A DNA stretch of 12,392 nucleotides, from positions 1 through 12,392 of the forward strand of contig JAVKIY010000076.1 in NCBI GenBank assembly GCA_031459235.1. The letters run 5' to 3'. Under the pieces are notes generated by a model, which worked only from the letters and a program-made list of their open reading frames with translations, had not been told where the DNA came from and made no database searches. Position 1 is the first letter of the stretch; every line of letters starts with the position of its first letter. Made by a program: the position numbers and the translations under genes. Positions 1 through 6,971 of this stretch are shown in pieces. The DNA comes from Fervidifonticultor_A tertius. Its GTDB lineage: Bacteria; Sysuimicrobiota; Sysuimicrobiia; Sysuimicrobiales; Humicultoraceae.

Positions 1-84
1 GTCGCCGACCGCCGGCCGGCGCTCTACGCGCGCCTGGCGCGCGCGCGGCCGTCGCGCCGCGGCCGGGGGCGGGCGGCCCCATAG
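1..84 (+). CDS. C-terminal end of an upstream gene (partial, unidentified)
   Basis: Frame 1 is open from the window edge to a TAG at 82-84. It encodes 27 residues with a helix-like start (DRRPALYARLA) and a basic, Arg/Gly-rich tail. The stop lies 27 bp before the dehydrogenase start, and that short same-strand spacing suggests the dehydrogenase is not the first gene of its operon. The visible part carries no recognisable domain. In DNA this GC-rich other frames are open too, so the call rests on the stop position and spacing only. Confidence 0.45.
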   Translation, partial: VADRRPALYARLARARPSRRGRGRAAP

Positions 85-111
85 CCGCCGACTCCACGGG
101 AGGGGGGAGAC

Positions 112-912
112 ATGGACCTCGGACTGCAGGGGAAGGTCGTGTTCATCACCGGCGGGTCGAAGGGCATCGGCCGCGCGTGCGGGGTGGAGTTCGCCAGGGA
201 GGGCGCGCACGTTGCGATCTGCGCGCGGGGCCTCGAGGGGCTGCGGGAGGCCGCGAAGACCATCGAAGCCGCGGGCGGCGGTCGGCCGGTCTTCACCGTG
301 GCCGGCGACATGACGAAATGGGAGGACGCCCGGCGGTGCGTCGACGAGGCCGCGGCCCACTTCGGTGGGCTCGATGTCCTGGTGAACTGCGCGGGCGCCT
401 CGCCCGGCGGCGTGCTCGAACACCTCACCGAGGACGACTGGGCGCTCTCGCTCCAGCTCAAGTTCATGGGCTACGTGCGGTGCACGAAGGCCGCGGTCCC
501 GCACCTGCTGCGCCGCGGGGGCGGGCGCATCGTCAACGTCGTGGGCAACGACGGCATCAAGCCGGTCTACTGGGAGATCACGGCGAGCGCGGCCAACGCC
601 GCCGATCTGGCGATGACCTCGGCGCTCGCGGAGCAGTACGGCCCGCACGGCATCCTGGTCAACGCGGTCAACCCCGGGCCCGTGGATACCGGCCGCTGGG
701 ATGGGCTCGTGCGCGCCTACGCCCGCGACAAGAAGCTATCGGTCGAGCAGGCGAGCGCGCAGGCGCTGCGGAGCCTGCCGCTGGGCCGCATCTGCACGCC
801 CGAGGAGGTCGCGGCGGTCGTGGTCTTCGTGGCCTCGGCGCGCGCGAGCTACATGAACGGCGCGTGGATCACGCTGGACGGCGGCCAGCGCAAGGCCATC
901 ATGGACGTCTGA
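112..912 (+). CDS. SDR-family oxidoreductase with substituted catalytic tetrad
   Basis: A 266-residue single-domain Rossmann protein of usual SDR length. The ATG follows a strong purine-rich ribosome binding site (101-109). Visible SDR features are the cofactor glycine motif GGSKGIG (14-20), Asp66 in the adenine-binding GDM, NCAG (92-95), the NPGPVDT stretch (187-193) and the C-terminal LDGG (255-258). The active site is not classical. Aligned by eye with FabG-type SDRs, the Asn-Ser-Tyr-Lys positions hold Lys117, Gly145, Ala158 and Asn162. This pattern recalls an atypical SDR subgroup (the PRK06125-type proteins, from memory), so it is probably a family trait and not damage. Arg39 after the second strand would suit NADP(H). 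The gene lies 24 bp before the first molybdenum hydroxylase gene and is probably co-transcribed with it. Substrate unknown; classical dehydrogenase chemistry is doubtful. Confidence 0.95.
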   Translation: MDLGLQGKVVFITGGSKGIGRACGVEFAREGAHVAICARGLEGLREAAKTIEAAGGGRPVFTVAGDMTKWEDARRCVDEAAAHFGGLDVLVNCAGASPGGVLEHLTEDDWALSLQLKFMGYVRCTKAAVPHLLRRGGGRIVNVVGNDGIKPVYWEITASAANAADLAMTSALAEQYGPHGILVNAVNPGPVDTGRWDGLVRAYARDKKLSVEQASAQALRSLPLGRICTPEEVAAVVVFVASARASYMNGAWITLDGGQRKAIMDV

Positions 913-936
913 ATCCGCTCGTCGCGTGATCGTCCC

Positions 937-3243
937 ATGATCATCGGCGCGTCGCTGCGGCGCAAAGAGGACCCGCGGCTGCTGGCCGGTCGCGGCCGGT
1001 ACGTGGACGACCTCGCGCTCCCAGGGATGCTGCACGCGGTACTCGTCCGCAGCCCGCACGCGCACGCCGTGGTGCGCAGGGTGGACCTGGCCGCGGCGCG
1101 AACCGCGCCGGGGGTGGCGCTGGTCGCCTCGGCCACCGACCTCGGCGAGGTCGAGCCCATTCCGGTGCGCCTGGGAGCCAAGCCGTCGCTCGCGCCCTTC
1201 CTCCAGCGCCCGCTCGCGCGCGACCGCGTGCGCTACGTGGGCGAGCCGGTTGCGCTGGTCGTGGCCGATAGCCGCTACCGCGCCGAGGACGCCGCGGAGC
1301 TCGTCGCGGTGGACTACGCACCGCTGCCCGCCCTGCTCGACGCCGAGGCCGCGCTGGCCGAGGGCGCGCCGGTGCTGCACCAGGCCGCGGGCACCAACCG
1401 GGCCGACCTGCTGCGCGTGGGCCTCGGCGATCCCGACGCCGCGCTCGCCGGGGCGGAGGTGCGCATCCGGCGCCGCCTCAGCGTCGGCCGGCACACCGGC
1501 GTACCCATGGAGACGCGCGGGCTGCTCGCGGCCTACGATTCGGCGAGCGACGCGCTCACGGTGTGGGGCCCGACCAAGGTGCCGCACTTCAACCGGCGGG
1601 TGCTCGCCGACCTGCTGGGCTGGTCGCCGGAGCGCATCCGCTTCGTCGAGCCGGAGGTCGGCGGCGGCTTCGGCGTGCGCGGCGAGTTCTATCCCGAGGA
1701 CTTCCTGATTCCCTGGGCCGCGGTCCGGCTCGGCCGACCCGTGAAGTGGACCGAGGACCGGCGCGAGCACCTGGTTGCCACAAACCACTCGCGCCAGCAG
1801 GTGCACGAGATTGAGCTCGGCGCCACGCGCGACGGCCGGATCGTCGCGCTCACCGACCGCGTGACCGTGGACATGGGCGCCTACCTGCGCACCCACGGCG
1901 TCACGGTGCCGGAACTCACGCTGGCGATGTTGCCAGGGCCCTACCGCATTCCGCACTACCGCTGCGAGGTGACCTGCGCGCTCACCACCAAGACGCCCAC
2001 CGGCACGTACCGCGCGCCCGGCCGTTTCGAGGCCAACTTCGCCCGCGAGCGGATGCTCGACCTGCTGGCCGACGCGGTCGGGCTCGACCCGGCCGAGGTG
2101 CGGCGGCGCAACTTCGTGCCCCCGGAGGCGATGCCCTACGACGTGGGCACGGCGACGCTGGGCCACCGCACGGTCTACGACACCGGCCGCTACGCCTCGA
2201 CGCTGGACGCGGCGCTGGAGGCCGTGGGCTATGACGGGCTCCGCCGGCAGCAGCCGGCGTGGCGCGCGGCCGGGCGGCTGGTGGGCGTGGGCATCGGGTG
2301 TTTCGTCGAGAAGGCCGGGCCGGGGCCCTGGGAGTACGCGCGCGTCGAGCTGCGCGACGACGGCCGGGCTGTGGTCTACTCCGGCGGCGCGTCGGTTGGA
2401 CAGGGCATCGAGACGGTGCTGGCCCAGATCTGCGCCGAGGCGCTTGGCCTGCGCTACGACGACGTCACCGTGGTGCACGGTGACACGGACCTGGTGCCGC
2501 AGGGCATCGGCGCCTGGGGCAGCCGCATCACGGTCGTCGGCGGCGGCGCAACCGCGGCGGCGGCGCGCGAGGTGCGGCGCCGGCTGCTGGCAGTGGCCGC
2601 GGCGGTCCTGGAAGCGTCGCCCGACGACCTCGTGGTCGCCGATGGTGCGGTGTGGGTGCAGGGGACGCCGTCGCGGCGCGCGACCGTGCGCGAGGTGATC
2701 GCCACCGCGCGTGCCCGGGGGGAGGCTTTCGACCTGTCGGCCGCGCACGTGTTCCACGCGGAGCACATGACCTACCCCTACGGCGCGCACGTCGCGGTGG
2801 TCGAGGTGGACGCGGACACCGGCCAGGTGCGGGTGCTGGACTACGCGGTGGCCTACGACGTCGGTCGCGCGGTTAACCCGATGCTGGTGGAGGGCCAGAT
2901 CATCGGCGGACTCGCGCAGGGACTCGGCGGTGCGCTGCTCGAGGAGTTCGTCTACGACGAGGGCGGGCAGCCGCTCGCGGTGACGTTCATGGACTACCTG
3001 CTGCCGACCGTTGCCGAGATGCCGGCCCGGGTGGTGACCCGCGTGCTGGAGGAGACCCCGACCCCGCTCAACCCGCTCGGTGCCAAGGGCGCCGGCGAGG
3101 GCGGGACGGCCGCGGCCGGCGCGGCGATCGCTAACGCGGTGACCGACGCGCTGCGGCCGCTCGGTGTGGAGGTGAGCCGGCTGCCGCTGTCGCCCGATCG
3201 GCTGGCGGACGCCATCACCCGCGCATGGACCCCAACCCGCTGA
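937..3243 (+). CDS. Xanthine dehydrogenase/CoxL-family molybdopterin-binding subunit 1
   Basis: A 768-residue large subunit of a molybdenum hydroxylase, which would hydroxylate a carbon of an aldehyde, N-heterocycle or similar substrate using water. The N-terminal a/b-hammerhead domain starts with the family-typical RKEDPRLLAGRGRYVDD (residues 9-25), supporting this ATG although no clear ribosome binding site precedes it. Cofactor and active-site marks are GGGFG (242-246), the active-site loop TYRAPGR (357-363), Gln489 in VGQG, and Glu721 in GAKGAGE, which corresponds to the catalytic base of xanthine oxidoreductases. The loop is neither the AYRCSFR of form I CO dehydrogenase nor the AYRGAGR of form II, so CO oxidation is unlikely. 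No signal peptide is visible. The 3' end overlaps the next paralogue by 19 bp. The iron-sulfur and FAD partner subunits are not in the window. The substrate cannot be assigned. Confidence 0.95.
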   Translation: MIIGASLRRKEDPRLLAGRGRYVDDLALPGMLHAVLVRSPHAHAVVRRVDLAAARTAPGVALVASATDLGEVEPIPVRLGAKPSLAPFLQRPLARDRVRYVGEPVALVVADSRYRAEDAAELVAVDYAPLPALLDAEAALAEGAPVLHQAAGTNRADLLRVGLGDPDAALAGAEVRIRRRLSVGRHTGVPMETRGLLAAYDSASDALTVWGPTKVPHFNRRVLADLLGWSPERIRFVEPEVGGGFGVRGEFYPEDFLIPWAAVRLGRPVKWTEDRREHLVATNHSRQQVHEIELGATRDGRIVALTDRVTVDMGAYLRTHGVTVPELTLAMLPGPYRIPHYRCEVTCALTTKTPTGTYRAPGRFEANFARERMLDLLADAVGLDPAEVRRRNFVPPEAMPYDVGTATLGHRTVYDTGRYASTLDAALEAVGYDGLRRQQPAWRAAGRLVGVGIGCFVEKAGPGPWEYARVELRDDGRAVVYSGGASVGQGIETVLAQICAEALGLRYDDVTVVHGDTDLVPQGIGAWGSRITVVGGGATAAAAREVRRRLLAVAAAVLEASPDDLVVADGAVWVQGTPSRRATVREVIATARARGEAFDLSAAHVFHAEHMTYPYGAHVAVVEVDADTGQVRVLDYAVAYDVGRAVNPMLVEGQIIGGLAQGLGGALLEEFVYDEGGQPLAVTFMDYLLPTVAEMPARVVTRVLEETPTPLNPLGAKGAGEGGTAAAGAAIANAVTDALRPLGVEVSRLPLSPDRLADAITRAWTPTR

Positions 3244-5624
3244 TCGGCCGGCCGCTGCGGCGGCGCGAGGACCCGCGGCTGCTGGCCGGGGCCGGCCGCT
3301 ACGTGGCGGACCTGCGGATTCCCGGCGCGCTGCACCTGGCGTTCGTGCGCTCGCCGCACGCGCACGCGCGGGTCGTGCGCGTCGATGTCGCCGCCGCGCG
3401 GGCGCTGCCCGGCGTGACCGCGGTGCTGACCGCGGCCGAGCTCGACGCGCGGCCGATCGCGGTGGCCTTCGACGGCGAGGGCTACCACGGCGCGGACTGG
3501 CCGCCGCTGGCGCGCGACCGGGTCCGCTTCGTCGGCGACCCGGTGGTCGTGGTCGCGGCCCGCGACCGGTACGTGGCCGAGGACGCCGCGGACCTCGTGG
3601 AGGTCACCTACGAGCCGCTGCCCGCGGTGGCTTCGGTGGAGGCCGCGCGGGCTCCGGAGGCGCCCGCGGTGCACGAGGCCGTGCCGGGCAACACGTACTA
3701 CCGGCTCGACCACCGCCACGGCGACGTGGAGGCCGCGTTCGCGGCCGCGGCCGTGGTGGTGCGCGGGACGTTCCGCCACCAGCGGCTCGCGGCCTCGCCG
3801 CTCGAGGGCCGCGGCATCGCGGTCGAGCCGGCTGGCGGCCGGCTGCGGGTGTGGGCGTCCACACAGACCCCGCACCTGCTGCGCACCGCGCTGGCCCGGA
3901 GCCTGGGGATGGCCGAAGACGCGGTACGGGTGTCGGTGCCCGACGTGGGCGGCGGGTTCGGACCCAAGATGCACGCGTATCCCGAGGACGTCGTGGCCTC
4001 GGCGGTGGCGCGCGCGCTGGGCCGGCCGGTCGTGTGGATCGAGGATCGGCGCGAGAACCTGCTCGCGATGGCGCAGGCCCGCGAGCAGGTCGTCGAGGCC
4101 GAGCTCGCCGCGGACCGTGACGGCCGTATCTTGGGCCTGCGCGCGTCGGTCGCCTCGGACGCCGGCGCGTACTCGATCTACCCGCTCACCGCGATCCTCG
4201 AGGCGCTGGGCACCGCCCAGATCATGCCCGGACCGTACCGCGTGCCGGCCTACGCGTATGCGACCGTCGCGGTCGCCACGCACAAGGCCCCCATGGGCGC
4301 CTATCGCGGGGTCGGCATGACCGTGGGCGTGCTCGTGATGGAGCGGCTGGTGGACAAGCTCGCCGCCGCGCTCGGCCTCGATCCCGCGGAGGTGCGCCGT
4401 CGCAACTTCGTCGCGCCCGACGCGTTCCCGCACACCGCGCCGACCGGGCTGGTCTACGACAGCGGCCGGTTCGCCCAGACCCTGGCCGCGGCGCTGGGGG
4501 CCCTCGGATACGACGAGGCCCGCCGCGCCCAGGCCGAGGCGCGCGCGGCCGGCCGACTGGTCGGCATCGGGCTGGCGGCGTTCGTCGAGTACACGGGCAT
4601 GGGCCCGCGCACGTTCGCGCGGCGAGGCATGGCCGACGTGCCCGGCCGCGACAGCGCGACGGTGACCGTGGACGCCTCGGGCGTCGCGCACGTGGCGGTC
4701 TCGTGCCCCTCTCAGGGACAGGGGCTGGAGACGCTCTACGCCCAGCTCGCGGCCGGCGAGCTCGGGATGGACCCGGAGGCGGTGCGCGTCGAGCCCGTGG
4801 ACACCGACGCGGTGCCGCCGGGCAGCGGCACCTTCGCGAGCCGCGCCGCGGTCTCGGGTGGCGGGGCCGTGGTCCGGGCGGCGGGCGAGGTGCGCGCGCG
4901 GGCCGCCGAGGTGGCAGCGCGGTTGCTCGAGGCCGCCTCCGGCGACGTGACCGCAGCCGGCGGGCGGTTCTTCGTGCGAGGCGCGCCCGAGCGAGGCGTG
5001 TCGTGGGGCGAGGTGGCGCGGGTGGCCGCGCAGGAGGCGTCGGCCCGGGGCCATGGGGGTCGGGCCAGTGCCCCGGGAGGCGCCGGGGGCCGGCGAGAGG
5101 GCGCTGGCTCCGACGGCGGTGCCGGCGGTCTCGCGGCGGCCGCGACCTACGAGCCGCCGCCAGCGGCCTTCAGCAACGGCGCGCATGCCGCCGTGGTCGA
5201 GGTCGATCGCGACACCGGCCTGGTGCGGGTGCTGCGCTACGTGGTCGCCGAAGACTGCGGGCCGCAGATCAACCCGATGCTGGTCGAGGGCCAGACCCAC
5301 GGCGGGTTGGCCCAGGGGGTGGGCGAGGCGCTCCTGGAGGAGATGGCGCACGACGGCAGCGGCCAGCCGCTCGCGGTGACGTTCATGGACTACCTGCTCC
5401 CCACGGTCCACGAGGTGCCCGCGGCCGAGATCGTGCACCTGGAGACGCCGTCGCCCAATACGGCGCGAGGCGTGAAGGGGATGGGCGAGTCCGCGACGAT
5501 CGGGGCGCCGGCGTGTCTGGCGAACGCGGTGGCGGATGCGGTGGGGCGGGAGGTGGATGAGTTACCTGTGACGCCGGCGAGGGTGTTGAGACGGCTAGGG
5601 TGTCCAGTCTCGGAAGGGTGTTGA
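3225..5624 (+). CDS. Xanthine dehydrogenase/CoxL-family molybdopterin-binding subunit 2
   Basis: A second, diverged molybdopterin-binding subunit (799 residues), starting inside the end of the first and so probably translationally coupled to it. It has the same N-terminal hammerhead start (REDPRLLAGAGRYVADL, 14-30), GGGFGPK (242-248), active-site loop AYRGVGM (359-365), Gln499 in GQG, and the base Glu755 in GVKGMGE. Its loop differs from that of the first copy, which suggests a different substrate or a heteromeric enzyme. Residues about 605-640 are a Gly/Ala/Arg-rich low-complexity stretch where the first copy has a shorter linker, and this accounts for most of the extra length. The expected family end (ELPVTPARVLRRL) is followed by a short tail (GCPVSEGC) in lower-GC DNA, so the last codons may lie past an old recombination point. 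The iron-sulfur and FAD subunits do not follow it. Confidence 0.95.
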   Translation: MDPNPLIGRPLRRREDPRLLAGAGRYVADLRIPGALHLAFVRSPHAHARVVRVDVAAARALPGVTAVLTAAELDARPIAVAFDGEGYHGADWPPLARDRVRFVGDPVVVVAARDRYVAEDAADLVEVTYEPLPAVASVEAARAPEAPAVHEAVPGNTYYRLDHRHGDVEAAFAAAAVVVRGTFRHQRLAASPLEGRGIAVEPAGGRLRVWASTQTPHLLRTALARSLGMAEDAVRVSVPDVGGGFGPKMHAYPEDVVASAVARALGRPVVWIEDRRENLLAMAQAREQVVEAELAADRDGRILGLRASVASDAGAYSIYPLTAILEALGTAQIMPGPYRVPAYAYATVAVATHKAPMGAYRGVGMTVGVLVMERLVDKLAAALGLDPAEVRRRNFVAPDAFPHTAPTGLVYDSGRFAQTLAAALGALGYDEARRAQAEARAAGRLVGIGLAAFVEYTGMGPRTFARRGMADVPGRDSATVTVDASGVAHVAVSCPSQGQGLETLYAQLAAGELGMDPEAVRVEPVDTDAVPPGSGTFASRAAVSGGGAVVRAAGEVRARAAEVAARLLEAASGDVTAAGGRFFVRGAPERGVSWGEVARVAAQEASARGHGGRASAPGGAGGRREGAGSDGGAGGLAAAATYEPPPAAFSNGAHAAVVEVDRDTGLVRVLRYVVAEDCGPQINPMLVEGQTHGGLAQGVGEALLEEMAHDGSGQPLAVTFMDYLLPTVHEVPAAEIVHLETPSPNTARGVKGMGESATIGAPACLANAVADAVGREVDELPVTPARVLRRLGCPVSEGC

Positions 5625-5637
5625 CACGTGGTTGTTG

Positions 5638-5845
5638 ATGAGTGCACCTCCTGAGGGTGTGAAGAGCTCGGTCACGCGGATATCGAGTTCCTGGTCCGAA
5701 GAGACGGCAGCGTGTTCGGGAAGCTCCTGGTGTCGAAGGGTGCGGTCGTCTGGCGAAAAGAGTGGAAGTCGAAGCGTGGGAAGAGGCTTGGATGGTGCGG
5801 TTCGCCCAGCTCATGGAGGAACACGGCGACAGCGAACGCGGCTGA
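5638..5845 (+). pseudogene. Remnant of a small conserved-looking protein, two frameshifts
   Basis: Three pieces in different + frames join into one plausible protein of about 68 residues. From ATG 5638 the frame reads MSAPPEGVKSSVTR. From 5679 a second frame reads DIEFLVRRDGSVFGKLLVSK, continuing to a Trp/Lys-rich stretch ending RLGW near 5796. A third frame then gives VRFAQLMEEHGDSERG and a TGA at 5843-5845. One base would repair each junction. The core resembles small hypothetical proteins of the type 'FLVxRDGxxFGxLLVSKGxxxWR...FxxLMxEHG', which I recall but cannot name. The 45-residue core with balanced composition is unlike a chance reading frame. Sequencing error could also explain the shifts. 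Function unknown. Confidence 0.45.
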
Positions 5846-5903
5846 AGCCCAATCTATCGTAGGAGTTTCAGCGTAGCCCACCACGTGTCGGGGGTTGAAG
5901 ACG

Positions 5904-5943
5904 CGTATCATGCGATGATACGATTGACGTACTCTATGATACG
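5904..5943. promoter_or_regulatory. Candidate operator: 8-bp inverted repeat plus a third half-site
   Basis: CGTATCAT (5904-5911) and ATGATACG (5915-5922) form a perfect inverted repeat around the 3-base centre GCG. A third ATGATACG lies at 5936-5943, exactly 21 bp (two helical turns) from the second. The array ends 46 bp before the preferred start of the HTH-nucleotidyltransferase gene and contains a -10-like TATGAT (5935-5940). This is the layout expected of an autoregulatory operator for the HTH protein, but no matching -35 box is clear. The longer reading frame of that gene runs through the repeat, so the operator role depends on the downstream start being right. Confidence 0.5.
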
Positions 5944-5989
5944 CCCTGGAAAGCACTTCAAGGTCGGCACTGAGGGCTCGGACCTCGAC

Positions 5990-6559
5990 ATGCTGCTCAC
6001 CTCCAGCACCCGGGCGAGGCTCCTTACCCTGTTTCTTACCCATCCCACGGAGGAGTACTACCTCCGCGAACTTTCCCGCCGCACAGGACAGTCGTTGAGA
6101 GCCGTGCAGCACGAACTGCCCCGGCTCGAGCGCCTCGGGCTGCTGGTCGTCCGCCGGCGTGGGCGGCAGAAACTCTACCGTGCGAACGAGGGGCATCCGC
6201 TGTTTCCTGACCTGAAGCGCATCGTCTACAAGACAGCGGCGCTGGGCGATGCCCTTCGGGAGGTGCTGGCGGGCATTGGGGGAATTGAAGCCGCCTTCGT
6301 ATATGGATCGGTCGCGAAGGGAAGTGAGCGGGCCGGGTCCGACGTGGATTTGTTAGTGATTGGTGAGCCCGATCCGGACCTGCTGCACCAGGCAGTCCGG
6401 AAGGCGGAAGAGACTCTGGGCCGCGAAGTGAGCCTGGCGACGATGAGTCCGGAGGAGTGGCGAAGCAGACGTGCTTCGCGCGATGCCTTCGTCGCAGAGC
6501 TGCTGAAGTCGGAGAAGATCTTTCTGATTGGCGATGAACGCGCGCTTCGCGGCGCTTGA
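5990..6559 (+). CDS. HTH domain-nucleotidyltransferase (MNT-type) protein
   Basis: A 189-residue protein from ATG 5990. An N-terminal winged helix-turn-helix (about 6-65) contains YYLRELSRRTGQSLRAVQHE and a basic wing, and a C-terminal minimal nucleotidyltransferase domain follows (about 97-185). The polymerase-beta-type motif GSVAKGSERAGSDVDLLV (106-123) carries the Gly-Ser pair and the two metal-binding aspartates (Asp118, Asp120). Such proteins often work as the antitoxin/AMPylase half of HEPN-MNT type systems or as self-regulating DNA-binding nucleotidyltransferases. The same frame is open from GTG 5885. I prefer 5990 because MLLTSSTRARLLTLFL matches how such proteins usually begin and because the upstream part covers the three-half-site repeat. 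Codon use is less GC-extreme than in the flanking operons, consistent with transfer. No intact HEPN partner follows. Confidence 0.85.
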   Translation: MLLTSSTRARLLTLFLTHPTEEYYLRELSRRTGQSLRAVQHELPRLERLGLLVVRRRGRQKLYRANEGHPLFPDLKRIVYKTAALGDALREVLAGIGGIEAAFVYGSVAKGSERAGSDVDLLVIGEPDPDLLHQAVRKAEETLGREVSLATMSPEEWRSRRASRDAFVAELLKSEKIFLIGDERALRGA

Positions 6560-6662
6560 GCAAGAGGGGAGGATCTGCCCTGGCGCTTGCGCGTGAGGTT
6601 GTGCCGGTACTGCGGGCCGCAGCCGTAAGGGGTCTTGAGGCTCGCGGTGAGGGTGGAGCATA

Positions 6663-6971
6663 GTGAACCCTCTGGCTGTCGCCGGCGCACTCCGCGAAAC
6701 GGAAGTCCTGGACGAGACGCGCTGGCTGTTCGGTCCCATCGCGGAGCGCCCGTTCGCGCACCAGCGGGAGGCCTGCGCCCTAGCCCGCCACCGCCGCTGG
6801 CTGACCGTAGAATGGCTGCCGTTCTAGAACCACCTCGACGCGACCGCCCTGACCAACACGCCGGCCGATGATCTGCCCGCCCTTCGACGCCGCGTGCGCA
6901 ACGGCGCCCGACGAGTCCGCCGACGGCCGTCACTGGGCCGAGCGTTCCTCAAGTACACTGGGCTTTTCTGA
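6663..6971 (+). pseudogene. Unidentified 102-codon reading frame interrupted by one amber codon
   Basis: A GTG at 6663 follows a ribosome-binding-site-like GGTGGAG, and an in-frame TGA just upstream fixes this as the earliest start. The frame runs to TGA 6969-6971 with a single internal stop, TAG at 6825-6827 (codon 55). On both sides of the TAG third codon positions are overwhelmingly G or C, so the two halves look like one former gene. The product is basic, with RHRRWLTVEWLPF just before the stop and a tail rich in RRR motifs. I do not recognise the family. The final TGA overlaps the next ATG (TGATG at 6969-6973), which suggests the two genes were once coupled. Alternatives are a genuine 54-residue protein, a sequencing error, or amber readthrough. 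Confidence 0.4.

Noticed and set aside
736..2790. 684-codon open frame on the - strand
   Set aside because: It lies antisense to the SDR end and the first molybdenum hydroxylase. Its product is His/Arg/Gly-rich with no domain, typical of antisense frames in GC-rich genes.
2994..5438. 814-codon open frame on the - strand, longer than the gene opposite it
   Set aside because: The + strand frame has every molybdenum hydroxylase motif in order. The - strand product is low-complexity and arises from the codon bias.
5841..5873. GCTGAA/TTCAGC inverted repeat as a terminator after the hydroxylase operon
   Set aside because: Only a 6-bp stem with a loop of about 20 bases and no T-run. This is too weak to call.
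5924..5940. TTGACG and TATGAT as a -35/-10 promoter pair
   Set aside because: The two hexamers are only 5 bases apart, and neither has a convincing partner at 16-18 bp.
5885..5989. N-terminal extension of the HTH-nucleotidyltransferase to GTG 5885
   Set aside because: No usable ribosome binding site close to GTG 5885. The segment is dominated by the inverted repeat, and the domain begins naturally at ATG 5990.
5672..6196. 174-codon - strand frame across the start of the HTH-nucleotidyltransferase gene
   Set aside because: It is antisense to the winged-HTH coding region, with no domain and no supporting start signals.
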